From: Schlegelella_A sp963778525
Lineage (GTDB): Bacteria; Pseudomonadota; Gammaproteobacteria; Burkholderiales; Burkholderiaceae_C
Direction of reading: 5' to 3'
Assembly (NCBI GenBank): GCA_963778525.1
Contig: CAVZUJ010000001.1
Location: 744,001-808,000, forward strand
Length of the DNA: 64,000 nt
Of this stretch, positions 21,835-29,991 are shown in pieces. The notes below the pieces were generated by a model, which was not told the origin of the DNA, made no database searches, and saw only the letters and a program-made list of their open reading frames with translations. Positions within the stretch are counted from its first letter, which is position 1. Each line of letters begins with the position of its first letter. The translations under genes were made by a program, and so were the position numbers.

Positions 21835-21865
21835 CCAGCGCTTCCGTCGTTCAAGGCCTCCTCTC

Positions 21866-22398
21866 ATGGCCGAGTCCGCCTTCGTTGTCCTCGTTCCTGA
21901 GGCCGAGCCGCTCGTTGGAGCGCTGCGCGAGCAACACGACGGGGCGGCTCGTCTGGGCGTTCCCGCGCATGTCACCGTCCTGTTTCCGTTCATGGATCCG
22001 GCGCACATCGACGAGCAGATCCTTCTTGTCTGTGCAGGAGTGCTGGCCACGCAATCGTCGTTCTCGTTCACGCTGGGTTCGGTTGGGCGGTTCGCCGAAA
22101 CTGCCTACTTCGAGCCGCGTCCGGCGCAGCCGTTCATCGAGCTGACCGGCGGCGCTTTGCGACGGCGTTTCCTGCATATCCGCCGTACGGCGGAAAGTTC
22201 CTCTCGGTCGTTCCTCACCTTACGGTCGCGCATGGCAGCGCAGTTGCCGCCGCAGACGCCGAGGCCGCCCTCGTCCGCGGCCTGGCCGCGCATGGTTCGA
22301 TTTCGTGTCGATGCACTTCAGTCGTTCTCCTGGAGAACTCTTCGTCAATGTGGAGGCCCATGCGCACGTTTCCTCTCGCGTCGGCACCCGGCGCCTGA
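21866..22398 (+). pseudogene. 2H phosphoesterase (2'-5' RNA ligase-like), frameshifted
   Basis: The first 90 or so residues read MAESAFVVLVPEAEPLV...PAHVTVLFPFMDP, with the first H-x-T/S motif (HVTVLFPF). The second motif, HLTVAH with surrounding GGKFLSVVPHLTVAHGSAVAAADAE, is present downstream but in another frame. A single indel near 22160 separates them. In the corrected frame the protein ends at TGA 22398, just before the next gene. Both catalytic His motifs survive, so the lesion is recent or a sequencing error. Confidence 0.78.
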
Positions 22399-22404
22399 TC
22401 TTTC

Positions 22405-22800
22405 ATGCACATCACCTTGCTCTACGCCGCCTTGCTCGGCCTGTTGTTCGTGCTGCTGAGCATCAGGACCCTCTTGCTGCGTCGCACGCTCCGCATTGCG
22501 ATCGGCGATGCGGGCAACGAATCGATGCTTCGCGCCATGCGGGTGCATGGCAACTTCGCTGAATACGTTCCCCTCAGCCTGCTTCTGATCTATCTCGTTG
22601 AAGCGACGGGCGCCAGCCCGCTGTATGTTCACGCCTTGGGGGCAGCAGTCATCGCGGGCCGGCTGTCCCACGCAATCGGGGTGAGCCGGATGAAGGAAAA
22701 CTATGCCTTCCGGATCGCGGGCATGGCACTCACGCTGGCGCCCATCATCGTGGCCTCGCTTCGGCTGCTGCGGGTCTTCCTTGCGCAGAATGTCGTCTGA
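22405..22800 (+). CDS. MAPEG family membrane protein
   Basis: 131 residues, four helices. The signature RAMRVHGNFAEYVPLSLLLIYLVE (about 44-67) is canonical, and AGRLSHAIG (about 88-96) fits helix 3. ATG 22405 begins six bases after the previous corrected stop. It is one of several MAPEG genes in the array. Confidence 0.9.
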   Translation: MHITLLYAALLGLLFVLLSIRTLLLRRTLRIAIGDAGNESMLRAMRVHGNFAEYVPLSLLLIYLVEATGASPLYVHALGAAVIAGRLSHAIGVSRMKENYAFRIAGMALTLAPIIVASLRLLRVFLAQNVV

Positions 22801-22809
22801 CCTCTTCCC

Positions 22810-23274
22810 ATGACCAAAATCGCTGTCCGCGAGGCGGGCCTGTCCGATCTGGCGCCGCTCGTTGCTCTCTTCGACCAATATCGTCGGTTCCAGGGGCAGC
22901 CCGGCGACCTGGCCGGCGCGCGTGCCTTTCTCCAGTCGAGGCTGGCGAATCGCGAGTCGATCATCTTCGTCGCCGAGGGCCAGGGCCAGCCGGTCGGCTT
23001 TGCCCAGCTCTTTCCCAGTTTCTCGTCCGTGTCGCTGAAGCGAGTCTTCATCCTGAATGACCTGTTCGTTTCGCAGTCCGCCAGGCGGACCGGAGTTGCA
23101 AGTCAACTGCTCTGCGCGCTCGAGGCCTATGCATGGTCGAACGACGCGGCCCGCGTGACGCTCAATGTCGCCCGGCAGAACGCAAACGCTCAAGCGCTTT
23201 ACGAAGCCAGCGGCTGGAAGCAGGACGCGGTGTTCTTCATGTACCACTGCTACCCGCCGGTCGAACGACAGTGA
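22810..23274 (+). CDS. GNAT-family N-acetyltransferase
   Basis: 154 residues. VREAGLSDLAPLVALFDQYRRFQGQ opens the fold. LNDLFVSQSARRTGVASQLLCALEAYA (about 80-106) is the acetyl-CoA loop with R-R-T-G-V-A. LNVARQNANAQALYEASGWKQD (about 118-139) is the late motif. This resembles the group that acetylates small amines or protein N-termini, but the substrate is not predictable. ATG 22810. Confidence 0.9.
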   Translation: MTKIAVREAGLSDLAPLVALFDQYRRFQGQPGDLAGARAFLQSRLANRESIIFVAEGQGQPVGFAQLFPSFSSVSLKRVFILNDLFVSQSARRTGVASQLLCALEAYAWSNDAARVTLNVARQNANAQALYEASGWKQDAVFFMYHCYPPVERQ

Positions 23275-23347
23275 AGCTCGGCCCTTCCATGGCGCTCGAC
23301 GAAGATCCGAGCTGAGCCTTCCATGTCGATTCGTTGAAGGAGAAATC

Positions 23348-24076
23348 GTGGCGACCTTCGTCCTTGTTCACGGTGCATGGAGCGGCTCCAGCAGCTTCAG
23401 GCACGTCAGGCGCCTCCTGCAACTCAAGGGTCACGAGGTCTTCACGCCATCTCTCACGGGCCTGGGTGAGCGAACGCACCTGTCGAGCCCGATGGTCAAT
23501 CTCGGCACCCACATACGAGACGTCGTGAACCTCATCCTGCACGAGGACCTGGAGTCGATCACGCTGCTGGGCTTTTCCTACGGCGGATTCGTGGTCACGG
23601 GCGCGCTCGAGCATGTGGCCGACAGGGTGCGTCACCTCGTCTTTCTCGACGCCTTCGTGCCCGCAAGCGGCGAAACAGTGCTGACCCACATCGGCCGCCC
23701 CGGACGCGCTCCGGCGCAGCTTGGCGAAGCGTGGCTCGTGCCGCCTCCCGAGCGCCAGTTCGACGACCCGCAGGAGGGCCAATGGGTCGCGGCCCGACGC
23801 AGTCCACAGCCGATGGGCTGCTTTACCGAACCGGTCTATCTCTCGAAGCCCCTGGAGGAATTCGCGTTCGACCGGACGTACATCAAGGCAACGCTCGATC
23901 CCGTATCCGACATCGGAGCCGCCGCGTTCCGGAGCGCGGCGGATCGGGCGAAGAAATCGAGGGCGTGGCGCTATGCGGAGATCGAAACGACGCACATGGT
24001 CGCGAGCAATCGACCGAATGAACTCGCTGCGATCCTCCTCGAGGGTCTGGGCGAGAAATCGTCCGGGCCGGCCTGA
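23348..24076 (+). CDS. alpha/beta hydrolase
   Basis: 242 residues from GTG 23348, with GAAGGAGAAA upstream. The oxyanion-hole motif HGAWSG is at 8-13. LTGLGERTHL (about 37-46) is typical of the EstA/hydroxynitrile-lyase-like group. GFSYGG (about 78-83) carries the nucleophile Ser, and the late ETTHMV supplies the catalytic His; an acid is likely near VFLDAFVPASG. Between the previous gene and this one lie two CCTTCCATG stubs that may be attC debris. Confidence 0.88.
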   Translation: MATFVLVHGAWSGSSSFRHVRRLLQLKGHEVFTPSLTGLGERTHLSSPMVNLGTHIRDVVNLILHEDLESITLLGFSYGGFVVTGALEHVADRVRHLVFLDAFVPASGETVLTHIGRPGRAPAQLGEAWLVPPPERQFDDPQEGQWVAARRSPQPMGCFTEPVYLSKPLEEFAFDRTYIKATLDPVSDIGAAAFRSAADRAKKSRAWRYAEIETTHMVASNRPNELAAILLEGLGEKSSGPA

Positions 24077-24097
24077 CCCTGCCGTGGAGCTGCCCTC

Positions 24098-24619
24098 ATG
24101 ACAAGCCATGCCGCCTATCCGATGGAGGGTCGCTGCACGTGCGGCAGCGTGCGCTACAAGCTCGAGACAGCGCCTCTCGTCGTGCACTGCTGCCACTGCC
24201 GCTGGTGCCAGCGCGAATCCGGTGCCTCGTTCGCCCTGAACGCGATGATCGAGTCCGACCGGGTCACCGATCTTGCGACTCCTCCCGAGATCGTCCTCAC
24301 GCCCTCGCAAAGCGGCCGCGGGCAGCAGGTTGCACGCTGCCCGACGTGCCGGGTGGCCGTGTGGAGCCACTACGCGGGCGCCGGGCCGATCACCAAGTTC
24401 GTCCGGGTCGGCACGCTCGATCAACCCGATCTGCTGCCGCCGGATGTCCACATCTTCACCGCATCCCGGCAGCCTTGGGTGGTGCTTGCGCCAGGTGCGC
24501 CTGCGTTCGAGGAATACTACGGGCGCGAGCAGGTATGGTCGGCGCAGAGTCTGCAGCGCTGGCGCGCGTTGTTGCCGCTCATCGAGGCATATCGAACGGC
24601 TCCACGCCCTGTCGACTAG
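24098..24619 (+). CDS. GFA/CENP-V family zinc protein
   Basis: 173 residues. The zinc-binding cysteines are CTCGSV at 13-18, CCHCRWCQRESGASFALNA at 32-50 and CPTCRVAVW near 81-89. This is the third GFA-family gene of the region, longer at the C-terminus than the others (FTASRQPWVVL...FEEYYGREQVW). ATG 24098. Confidence 0.9.
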   Translation: MTSHAAYPMEGRCTCGSVRYKLETAPLVVHCCHCRWCQRESGASFALNAMIESDRVTDLATPPEIVLTPSQSGRGQQVARCPTCRVAVWSHYAGAGPITKFVRVGTLDQPDLLPPDVHIFTASRQPWVVLAPGAPAFEEYYGREQVWSAQSLQRWRALLPLIEAYRTAPRPVD

Positions 24620-24642
24620 CACCGGAACCTGAGGTCTCGTGC

Positions 24643-25260
24643 ATGAACACCAATCTTCCCGTTGTCGCCAACCTGACGAAGGAGACGATCGCGCTCTCTT
24701 TCGCTCTCCGGCAGCGCGACGCCAATACCGGCGCGCACTCGGACCGCACGCACGCGCTCGCCCTCGAGCTCGGGCGGGCGGCCGCTCTGTCCTCGTCGGC
24801 CCTTGGCACGCTCGGGCTGGCGGCACAACTTCATGACGTCGGCAAGATAGGCATCCCGGATGCCGTTCTCCTGAAGCCCGGTCGACTCGAGCCCGACGAA
24901 TTCGAGATCATGAAGACTCATCCGCAACGCGGCCACGACCTGCTTGCCTCGATACCCGACGAGGCCCTTGCCGAGGTCGCGCAGATCGTGCTGCACCACC
25001 ACGAGCACTTCGCCGGCACGGGCTATCCAGGCCGGCTGAAGGGCGAAGCGATTCCGGTTCTCTCGAGGATCATCGCCATCGCCGACAGCTACGACGCCAT
25101 GGCCACGGACCGCCCCTACCACCGCGCGAAGCCGCACAGCGAGATCATGCGGATCCTGTTCGAAGAGAACAGCGACAAGTACGACCCCCACCTGGTCGGC
25201 ACGTTCGCGGCGCTCACCGGGCCGGGCCGGCACCGCTCCGCCGGGTCGCCGCACAGCTGA
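24643..25260 (+). CDS. HD-GYP domain phosphodiesterase
   Basis: 205 residues, a stand-alone HD-GYP domain. HDVGKIGIPD is at about 66-75, KTHPQRGHDLL at about 89-99, HHHEHFAGTGYPGRLKGEAIP (the HHExxxGxGYP signature) near 116-136, and AIADSYDAMATDRPYH near 146-161. HD-GYP enzymes hydrolyse cyclic di-GMP with a bimetal centre. The usual sensory domain is absent, so it is probably cytosolic and constitutive or partner-controlled. ATG 24643. Confidence 0.92.
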   Translation: MNTNLPVVANLTKETIALSFALRQRDANTGAHSDRTHALALELGRAAALSSSALGTLGLAAQLHDVGKIGIPDAVLLKPGRLEPDEFEIMKTHPQRGHDLLASIPDEALAEVAQIVLHHHEHFAGTGYPGRLKGEAIPVLSRIIAIADSYDAMATDRPYHRAKPHSEIMRILFEENSDKYDPHLVGTFAALTGPGRHRSAGSPHS

Positions 25261-25334
25261 AATCCGCGCGCTGGAGACGGCAGGTCTCGCGGCAGTGCTA
25301 CGCTGCCCCGGGCGTCCTTGTCGAGGAGACCGGC

Positions 25335-25649
25335 ATGCCGGCACTGCTGATCGCGGATATCGAAGTGACCGACGTCGCGGGATACGAGGAGTATCAGCGG
25401 CAGGTTCCTGAATACGTTGCCGCCTACGACGGCAGGTTCATCTCCCGCGGCGGGCCGACGCAGACCCTGGAAGGCTCCTGGCGAGCGCACCGGGTGGTGG
25501 TCATCGAATTTCCTTCGATGGCCAAGCTCCTGGCCTTCTATGACTCGGCTGAGTACGCGACGCTGAAGTCGCTCCGGATGCGGGTATCGGACTCCCGGAT
25601 CATCGCCGTGGAAGACCTGTCCGCGCCGGCTGGAAGCATGCCACCTTGA
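25335..25649 (+). CDS. DUF1330 protein
   Basis: 104 residues. ALLIADIEVTDVAGYEEYQRQVPEYVAAYDGRFISRGG and VVVIEFPSMAKLLAFYDSAEYATLKSLR follow the DUF1330 pattern closely; the fold is a dimeric alpha-beta barrel of unknown activity. ATG 25335. It is divergent from the DUF1330 gene at 17401, so not a recent duplicate. Confidence 0.9.
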   Translation: MPALLIADIEVTDVAGYEEYQRQVPEYVAAYDGRFISRGGPTQTLEGSWRAHRVVVIEFPSMAKLLAFYDSAEYATLKSLRMRVSDSRIIAVEDLSAPAGSMPP

Positions 25650-25801
25650 GTGCGTCTGGGCAGGCACGGCAGCCATCGTCCCGGTCGGCGGACTTGCAGG
25701 CTCAGGCCACTCGCGGTCGACGGCAGATATCCCCGATGCGGTCGACGGTTTGTCTCTTCTCTATGCTGACGCCCCCGATTCGCCAACGAAAGGACGGCAT
25801 C

Positions 25802-26278
25802 ATGAGGACACTTCTCACCGCTTCGTTTCTGAGCCTGCTGCTCGCGTTCAACACTCCGGCAGTTGCGGCAGGCTCGCCGCCTCCGAGCGAGCGCGCAAAT
25901 CAGGTCAAGGCGCTGGTCATCAAGGCTGCCGCATTGATCGACAAGGAAGGCAAGGCGGCGTTTGTCGAATTCAGAAAGAAGGACAGCGAGTGGTTCCACG
26001 GCGACACCTACCTGTTCGCCTACGACATGAAGGCCAATGTGCTGCTCAATCCTGCCTTTCCGCAGCGTGAGGGAACGAACGTGGCAGGCCAGAAGGACGC
26101 CAACGGCAAGCTGCTCCATGCCGCGATCATTCGCGAGGCCGAGACCGAGGGATCGGGGTGGGTCGACTACGTGTTTCCCAAGCCGGGCCAGACCGAGCCG
26201 TCGCAGAAATGGGCCTACGTGAAGAAGGTGTCGATCGACGGCGTGCCCGGCTTGGTCGCATCCGGTTTCTACCCTTAG
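25802..26278 (+). CDS. exported cache-domain protein
   Basis: 158 residues. A signal peptide covers about 1-23 (MRTLLTASFLSLLLAFNTPAVAA). The rest is one small Cache-type ligand domain: IDKEGKAAFVEFRKKDSEWFHGDTYLFAYDMKANVLLNPAFPQREGTN, then GWVDYVFPKPGQTEPSQKWAYVKKV. Free periplasmic cache proteins are thought to bind small molecules. ATG 25802. The stretch 25650-25801 before it has no gene. Confidence 0.85.
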   Translation: MRTLLTASFLSLLLAFNTPAVAAGSPPPSERANQVKALVIKAAALIDKEGKAAFVEFRKKDSEWFHGDTYLFAYDMKANVLLNPAFPQREGTNVAGQKDANGKLLHAAIIREAETEGSGWVDYVFPKPGQTEPSQKWAYVKKVSIDGVPGLVASGFYP

Positions 26279-26317
26279 TGGACGTCGGACTCCGCCACCC
26301 ATTTCCAAGAGGCCCCC

Positions 26318-26728
26318 ATGGCTCCGAAACTCACCGGCATCGACCACATCCACGTGTTCGTGTCCGACCGGCTCGCCGCCGAAGACTGGTATCGCCGCGT
26401 CCTTGGCCTGGTGCGCGCGCCTGCTCTCGAGTCTTGGGCGGCGGGCGGCGGACCCCTCACGGTCTCCGACGAATCGGGCCGGGTGCATCTGGCGCTCTTC
26501 GAGAGGCCACGCCAGAGCTGCCGGTCCGTGGTTGCGCTCGGAGCCAGCGGCGTGGAATTCATGTCGTGGCTCGAGCATCTGGAGTCGGCGCTCGGCCGCA
26601 AGCTCGAGCCGGTCGACCATGAGTTCTCCTGGTCGCTCTACTTCGAAGACCCTGACGGAAATCCCTTCGAGCTGACCTCCTATGAGCACAGCGCAATCGA
26701 GGCGGGCCTGCGCGAGCCGAGAGCCTGA
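26318..26728 (+). CDS. VOC (glyoxalase superfamily) protein
   Basis: 136 residues. TGIDHIHVFVSDRLAAEDWYRRVLGL (about 6-31) and VDHEFSWSLYFEDPDGNPFELTSYEH (about 97-122) are the two ends of a VOC fold, with the His ligand in DHIHV and the Glu in PFELTSYE. This resembles glyoxalase/extradiol-dioxygenase-like members. It is the fourth VOC gene in the window. ATG 26318. Confidence 0.9.
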   Translation: MAPKLTGIDHIHVFVSDRLAAEDWYRRVLGLVRAPALESWAAGGGPLTVSDESGRVHLALFERPRQSCRSVVALGASGVEFMSWLEHLESALGRKLEPVDHEFSWSLYFEDPDGNPFELTSYEHSAIEAGLREPRA

Positions 26729-26749
26729 CGCATCGGAGCGGAGGGCTTC

Positions 26750-26824
26750 CAACGATCTGCAGTTGATGGAAATCGACGGCGAGAGAAGAATGGCTCACCG
26801 CGACGGAACGCCGTACCAAGCCAA
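26750..26824 (+). pseudogene. C-terminal scrap of a cupin gene
   Basis: About 24 codons reading NDLQLMEIDGERRMAHRDG and TPYQA match the C-terminal end of the cupin at 19088 (DDLQFVRIAGKAQFAHKDG, TPY). Nothing upstream encodes the barrel. The rest of that gene was lost, showing a past copy at this place. Confidence 0.7.
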
Positions 26825-26867
26825 CGCTGGTTGTCCGGGCGTGACGCGCCAACCCGAGGAGAGTCTT

Positions 26868-27458
26868 ATGCGGCGATTCTTGTTTCTTCTGGCCGGTGCA
26901 GTCGCCTTGGTCGTGGCTTTTGCCTCCGTAGCGCAACAAGCCCTTGTCATCCGCCCGCTGGCCGAACGCAAGGTGGCCGAGCTGCCGAGCGGCGAGCTCT
27001 TCTGGCGGATCGAGAACTATCCCTCCAGGGAAGCGGCACAGGCCGCGGCCGGCGCGTGGTCGCTTGTTGCCGAGGCAGCGGGCAAGGTCTGGCTCTTCAC
27101 TCTCGGTTCGGCGGGCGGCTCGTCGCCAGGCGGCACCAAGGTGTCCGAGGTCGGGCCCATTGCCCGCGTTGCCGCCCCGCAGTACCTGCTTCGGATCAAC
27201 GAGGCGAGCGGGCCGCCCGGAAGCGTGACCCCGGTGCACAGTCACCCCGGGTCCGAGGCGTTCTATGTGCTCGCCGGAGAGCAAAGCATCCGCGGCGCGC
27301 ATGGAACCATGGTGGTGAAGGCCGGCTCGCCGGAGGCAGGTCACGGTGCCGCGATGGCCATGCAGGTGTCCAGCAGCGGCTCGGCCAACCTGCAATCGTT
27401 GGTGATGTTCGTCGTCGATGCGACCCAGCCGTTCTCTTCGCCGGCGTCGTTGCCATAG
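26868..27458 (+). CDS. exported cupin domain protein
   Basis: 196 residues from ATG 26868, with CGAGGAG upstream. A signal peptide occupies about 1-23 (MRRFLFLLAGAVALVVAFASVAQ). The cupin lies in the second half: GSVTPVHSHPGSEAFYVLAGEQSIRGAHG has H-S-H and the Glu ligand, and SPEAGHGAAMAMQV the late His. It is a periplasmic member, unlike the other cupins here. The substrate is unknown. Confidence 0.85.
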   Translation: MRRFLFLLAGAVALVVAFASVAQQALVIRPLAERKVAELPSGELFWRIENYPSREAAQAAAGAWSLVAEAAGKVWLFTLGSAGGSSPGGTKVSEVGPIARVAAPQYLLRINEASGPPGSVTPVHSHPGSEAFYVLAGEQSIRGAHGTMVVKAGSPEAGHGAAMAMQVSSSGSANLQSLVMFVVDATQPFSSPASLP

Positions 27459-27468
27459 GTCCCGAAGG

Positions 27469-27888
27469 ATGTCGGCTGCCATGCTCTTCGCCATGTTCTT
27501 CACGGTGGCGCTTCTGGTCACGACGGCCTACTTCATCATGGGTTCCGTTCCGCTGCTGGTGCTCAAGCACGACACGCCGCTCGACGCCCGCTTCGTGCGC
27601 GGCTTCTTCAACATCTACTACCGCGCCGCGTTCGCGACCGCGGCTGCAACGTCGATCAGCTTTGCGTTTGCCGGCCGTCCGGCGTTCGCCGCCGGTGCTG
27701 CGGCACTGGCGCTGATTGCCCTTGCCTTGCGCAAGAAGATCATTCCCCAGATGGACTCGCTCGGAGCGAAGATCCAGTCCGACTACATGGATGCCATCCC
27801 GGGATTTCGCAAAACGCACATCACGGCGATCCTGATCAACATCGCCCAGCTCGTTGCGATCGTCGGAAGTCTCATCGCCTTGAATTGA
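27469..27888 (+). CDS. hypothetical four-helix membrane protein
   Basis: 139 residues with hydrophobic segments at about 4-27, 51-68, 70-85 and 118-138. FVRGFFNIYYRAAFATAAATSISFAF is a notable aromatic segment, and SDYMDAIPGFRKTHITAILINIAQL closes the protein. Family unknown to me. ATG 27469 follows the cupin stop by ten bases, so the two may be cotranscribed. Confidence 0.72.
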   Translation: MSAAMLFAMFFTVALLVTTAYFIMGSVPLLVLKHDTPLDARFVRGFFNIYYRAAFATAAATSISFAFAGRPAFAAGAAALALIALALRKKIIPQMDSLGAKIQSDYMDAIPGFRKTHITAILINIAQLVAIVGSLIALN

Positions 27889-27933
27889 GCGGCCCGCGCC
27901 ATGAGTTCCATTTCCACGAAGCGCTGAGGATCG

Positions 27934-28098
27934 ATGCCGCCGTCACCGTACTGGTTTCCGGCCAAGCGCTACGGCTGGGGCTGGGGCCCGCCGACCTGCT
28001 GGCAACGCTGGGCCGTGCTGGTCGCCGTCCTGCCGCTGAGGCAAGTGATGCAGGCGCCGCACCGTCTTGTCGAACATCAGCCCCTCGGAGTGCCCTGA
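27934..28098 (+). pseudogene. N-terminal fragment of a small membrane protein running into attC debris
   Basis: 54 codons. PYWFPAKRYGWGWGPPTCWQRWAV is the typical opening of a small membrane-protein family (K-Y-G-W-G-W-G, W-Q-G-W). After the first hydrophobic residues the frame continues into a sequence that is an attC right half (28058-28083) and stops just before the next gene. The membrane segment is lost. Confidence 0.6.
28058..28083 (+). repeat. vestigial attC right half
   Basis: CACCGTCTTGTCGAACATCAGCCCC aligns with CCGCTCATGTCGAACGTTAGGCCCC. It is the most distal attC trace I can support. Confidence 0.55.
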
Positions 28099-28725
28099 AT
28101 GTCTCTTGAACTCTGGCTTGCCTTCGTTGCCGCATCGGCGGTGTTGCTGGTCATCCCTGGCCCGACCATCCTCACGGTCATCAGCTATTCCCTGGCCCAG
28201 GGACGCCGTGCCAACGCGCCGCTCGTCGCGGCCGTGGCCCTCGGCGATTCGACGGCGCTGCTGGTCTCTCTGGTCGGGCTGGGGGCCTTGCTGGCCACCT
28301 CCGCGCTCTGGTTCACCGCCGTCAAGTGGGTGGGCGGCGTCTATCTGCTCTACCTCGGCGTCAAGCTCCTGCGCGCGGGAGTGACGGCTGCGGATATGCC
28401 CGCCCCGGCTCTGCCGCGGTCGCGCTGGCGCTTGTTCGCGAACACCTATCTGGTCACCGCGCTCAATCCGAAAGGCATCGTGTTCTTCGTCGCGTTCCTG
28501 CCGCAGTTCATCAACCCGGGCGCCGATGTTTCGCGCCAGCTCTGGGCGCTCGCGGTCACGTTCGTCGTCATGGCGACGCTCAATGCAAGCCTCTATGCCG
28601 CTTTCGCGGCGACGGCCAGACGGCTTCTGGCGTCGTCGCGAGCGCAGCGGCGCTTCAATCTCGCGGGCGGCTCGCTGCTGTCGGCGGCGGGCGTGTGGGC
28701 GCTGCTGGCCAAGCGGCCGGCCTGA
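28099..28725 (+). CDS. LysE/RhtB family amino-acid exporter
   Basis: 208 residues, six predicted helices. VIPGPTILTVISYSLAQGRRAN (about 18-39) is the family's G-P-x signature, YLLYLGVKLLRAG follows helix 3, and NTYLVTALNPKGIVFFVAFLPQFINP (about 115-140) is the canonical N-P-K motif. The family exports amino acids and related metabolites. ATG 28099 abuts the previous stop. It is one of three LysE-type genes here. Confidence 0.92.
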   Translation: MSLELWLAFVAASAVLLVIPGPTILTVISYSLAQGRRANAPLVAAVALGDSTALLVSLVGLGALLATSALWFTAVKWVGGVYLLYLGVKLLRAGVTAADMPAPALPRSRWRLFANTYLVTALNPKGIVFFVAFLPQFINPGADVSRQLWALAVTFVVMATLNASLYAAFAATARRLLASSRAQRRFNLAGGSLLSAAGVWALLAKRPA

Positions 28726-28770
28726 GGGCGTCTCGCCACCTGCCGCGGATCGAACCTTCGAGGACCAGCC

Positions 28771-29061
28771 GTGGAAGTCTTTCTCTTTGCCCGCCTGCAC
28801 GCGCGGCCCGGCAAGCAACGCGAAGTGCAGCAAGCCATGCTCGATGTCCAGGAACCGACGCGCCAGGAAGCGGGCTGTCTCGACTACGGCGCGTACCAGT
28901 CGGTTCGGGACGCCGACGAGTTCCACATCCACAGTCGCTGGCAAGACACCGCCGCGTTCGAGCGGCACGCGGCTTTGCCTCACACCCGTCGCTTCCTCGA
29001 AGCGGTCGAGCCCCTGCTCGACCACCCGTTCACCGTCAGTCTCTCCGAGCGTCTTTGGTAA
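28771..29061 (+). CDS. antibiotic biosynthesis monooxygenase (ABM) domain protein
   Basis: 96 residues, GTG start 28771. VFLFARLHARPGKQREVQQAMLDVQEPTRQEAGCLDYGAYQSV and FHIHSRWQDTAAFERHAALPHTRRFL match the ABM dimeric alpha-beta barrel. Members include quinol monooxygenases and heme-degrading enzymes, but most are untested. Confidence 0.9.
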   Translation: MEVFLFARLHARPGKQREVQQAMLDVQEPTRQEAGCLDYGAYQSVRDADEFHIHSRWQDTAAFERHAALPHTRRFLEAVEPLLDHPFTVSLSERLW

Positions 29062-29099
29062 GCTTGCCGCGCTGCCCGCTTGGGTCGATCGGAGACGCC

Positions 29100-29537
29100 G
29101 TGGCGCCATTTCTGAAACGAGTATTCGTGACGGCGTTGGGGCTGGCTGCTTCGTCCTCGCAGAGCATCGCCGCCGCCCCGTCGCCCTTTGACGGGCGCTG
29201 GTCGGTCGTCCTCGTCTGCTCGGACACCACCGACAGGAACGGCCTGGTCAAGGGTTACGAATACACCTTCGCAGTCATGATCCACGAAGGTGCCGTCAAG
29301 GGCGAGTACGGCGCACCCGGGCATCCGGCATCGGTCGTCTACTCGGGCCACGTGAGCGACGACGGAACCCTGCAAATCACCGCCACCGGGAATACGGGCC
29401 TGTCGGACTACTCGGTCGGCAAGGTGCAGCGAGGCACCCCGTACAGCTACACCATGCAAGGCAAGCTCGCGGGCACGAGCGGCCAGGCCGCGCGCAGAGA
29501 GCTTCGGCCTTGCACCGCGACGTTCGCCAGATCCTAG
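29100..29537 (+). CDS. exported hypothetical protein
   Basis: 145 residues from GTG 29100. The signal peptide APFLKRVFVTALGLAASSSQSIAAA covers about 2-26. The mature part begins SPFDGRWSVVLVCSD and has an internal Gly/Tyr-rich beta pattern (GSYG-like HEGAVKGEYGAPG, YSGHVSDDGTLQITATG) reminiscent of small periplasmic beta-barrel proteins. It has two Cys, possibly a disulfide. Family not named. Confidence 0.7.
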   Translation: MAPFLKRVFVTALGLAASSSQSIAAAPSPFDGRWSVVLVCSDTTDRNGLVKGYEYTFAVMIHEGAVKGEYGAPGHPASVVYSGHVSDDGTLQITATGNTGLSDYSVGKVQRGTPYSYTMQGKLAGTSGQAARRELRPCTATFARS

Positions 29538-29661
29538 TTCGCCGGCCGCGCGCATATGCCTGGTCCTTTGGCGCACGCGTCGATCGCCCTCTCCTCTTTT
29601 CCGTGCCGGGTTCGGGCTGCGGCAAGATAGGCTACAACGCGCCATCAGCGCAGAGGTCCGC

Positions 29662-29991
29662 ATGAACAAGCCCGCCGACGAACCGATTCCCACCGCCACG
29701 CTTTCCCTGGTCGCGATGGCCGGCTGCGTGATCCCGTTCATCCCGCCCTTCCTGGAGCGCACCCAGGGCTCGGTGCTGCTCATGGTGTCTCTCGGCCTGG
29801 GCATTGCAGCCACCTTCGTCCTGCACATCGTCTTCTTCGCGATCGCCGCCCATCGAGCCCATCGCTCGCCCACGCTCTGGGTGGTTCTCGCGCTCGTCTT
29901 CTTCCCGGTCGGATCGATCGTCGGGCTGATCCTGTTCCAGCGCTTGTCCAGCGGGCGCGCGCAAGGACTGCTCGCCAAGGGCGCCGGCTGA
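29662..29991 (+). CDS. small three-helix membrane protein
   Basis: 109 residues with hydrophobic segments at about 13-29, 37-62 and 71-91 and a basic end (QRLSSGRAQGLLAKGAG). The last helix LWVVLALVFFPVGSIVGLILF resembles cardiolipin-synthase N-terminal-type membrane segments (phospholipase_D nuclease N-terminal domain), a weak hint only. ATG 29662. The 112 bases to the next gene are empty. Confidence 0.7.
   Translation: MNKPADEPIPTATLSLVAMAGCVIPFIPPFLERTQGSVLLMVSLGLGIAATFVLHIVFFAIAAHRAHRSPTLWVVLALVFFPVGSIVGLILFQRLSSGRAQGLLAKGAG

Larger units (their letters stand above)
11518..28098 (+). mobile_element. degenerate distal part of the cassette array
   Basis: Small + strand genes of the same classes as the intact array continue, separated by increasingly damaged attC sites. 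Near-complete copies lie at 12922-12999 and 18486-18563, half copies at 16506-16531, 19018-19061 and 28058-28083, and stubs such as GCCTAGT or GCCTGAG plus CCATCGAGCG at 11853, 14195 and 14790. The interpretation as an eroding, probably immobile array end is inference. The right boundary is uncertain: + strand genes run on to 37.7 kb, but I see no clear attC after 28.1 kb. Confidence 0.7.

Noticed and set aside
23237..24826. 529-codon - strand frame
   Set aside because: It overlaps a good alpha/beta hydrolase and a GFA gene on the + strand; its product has no recognisable motif.
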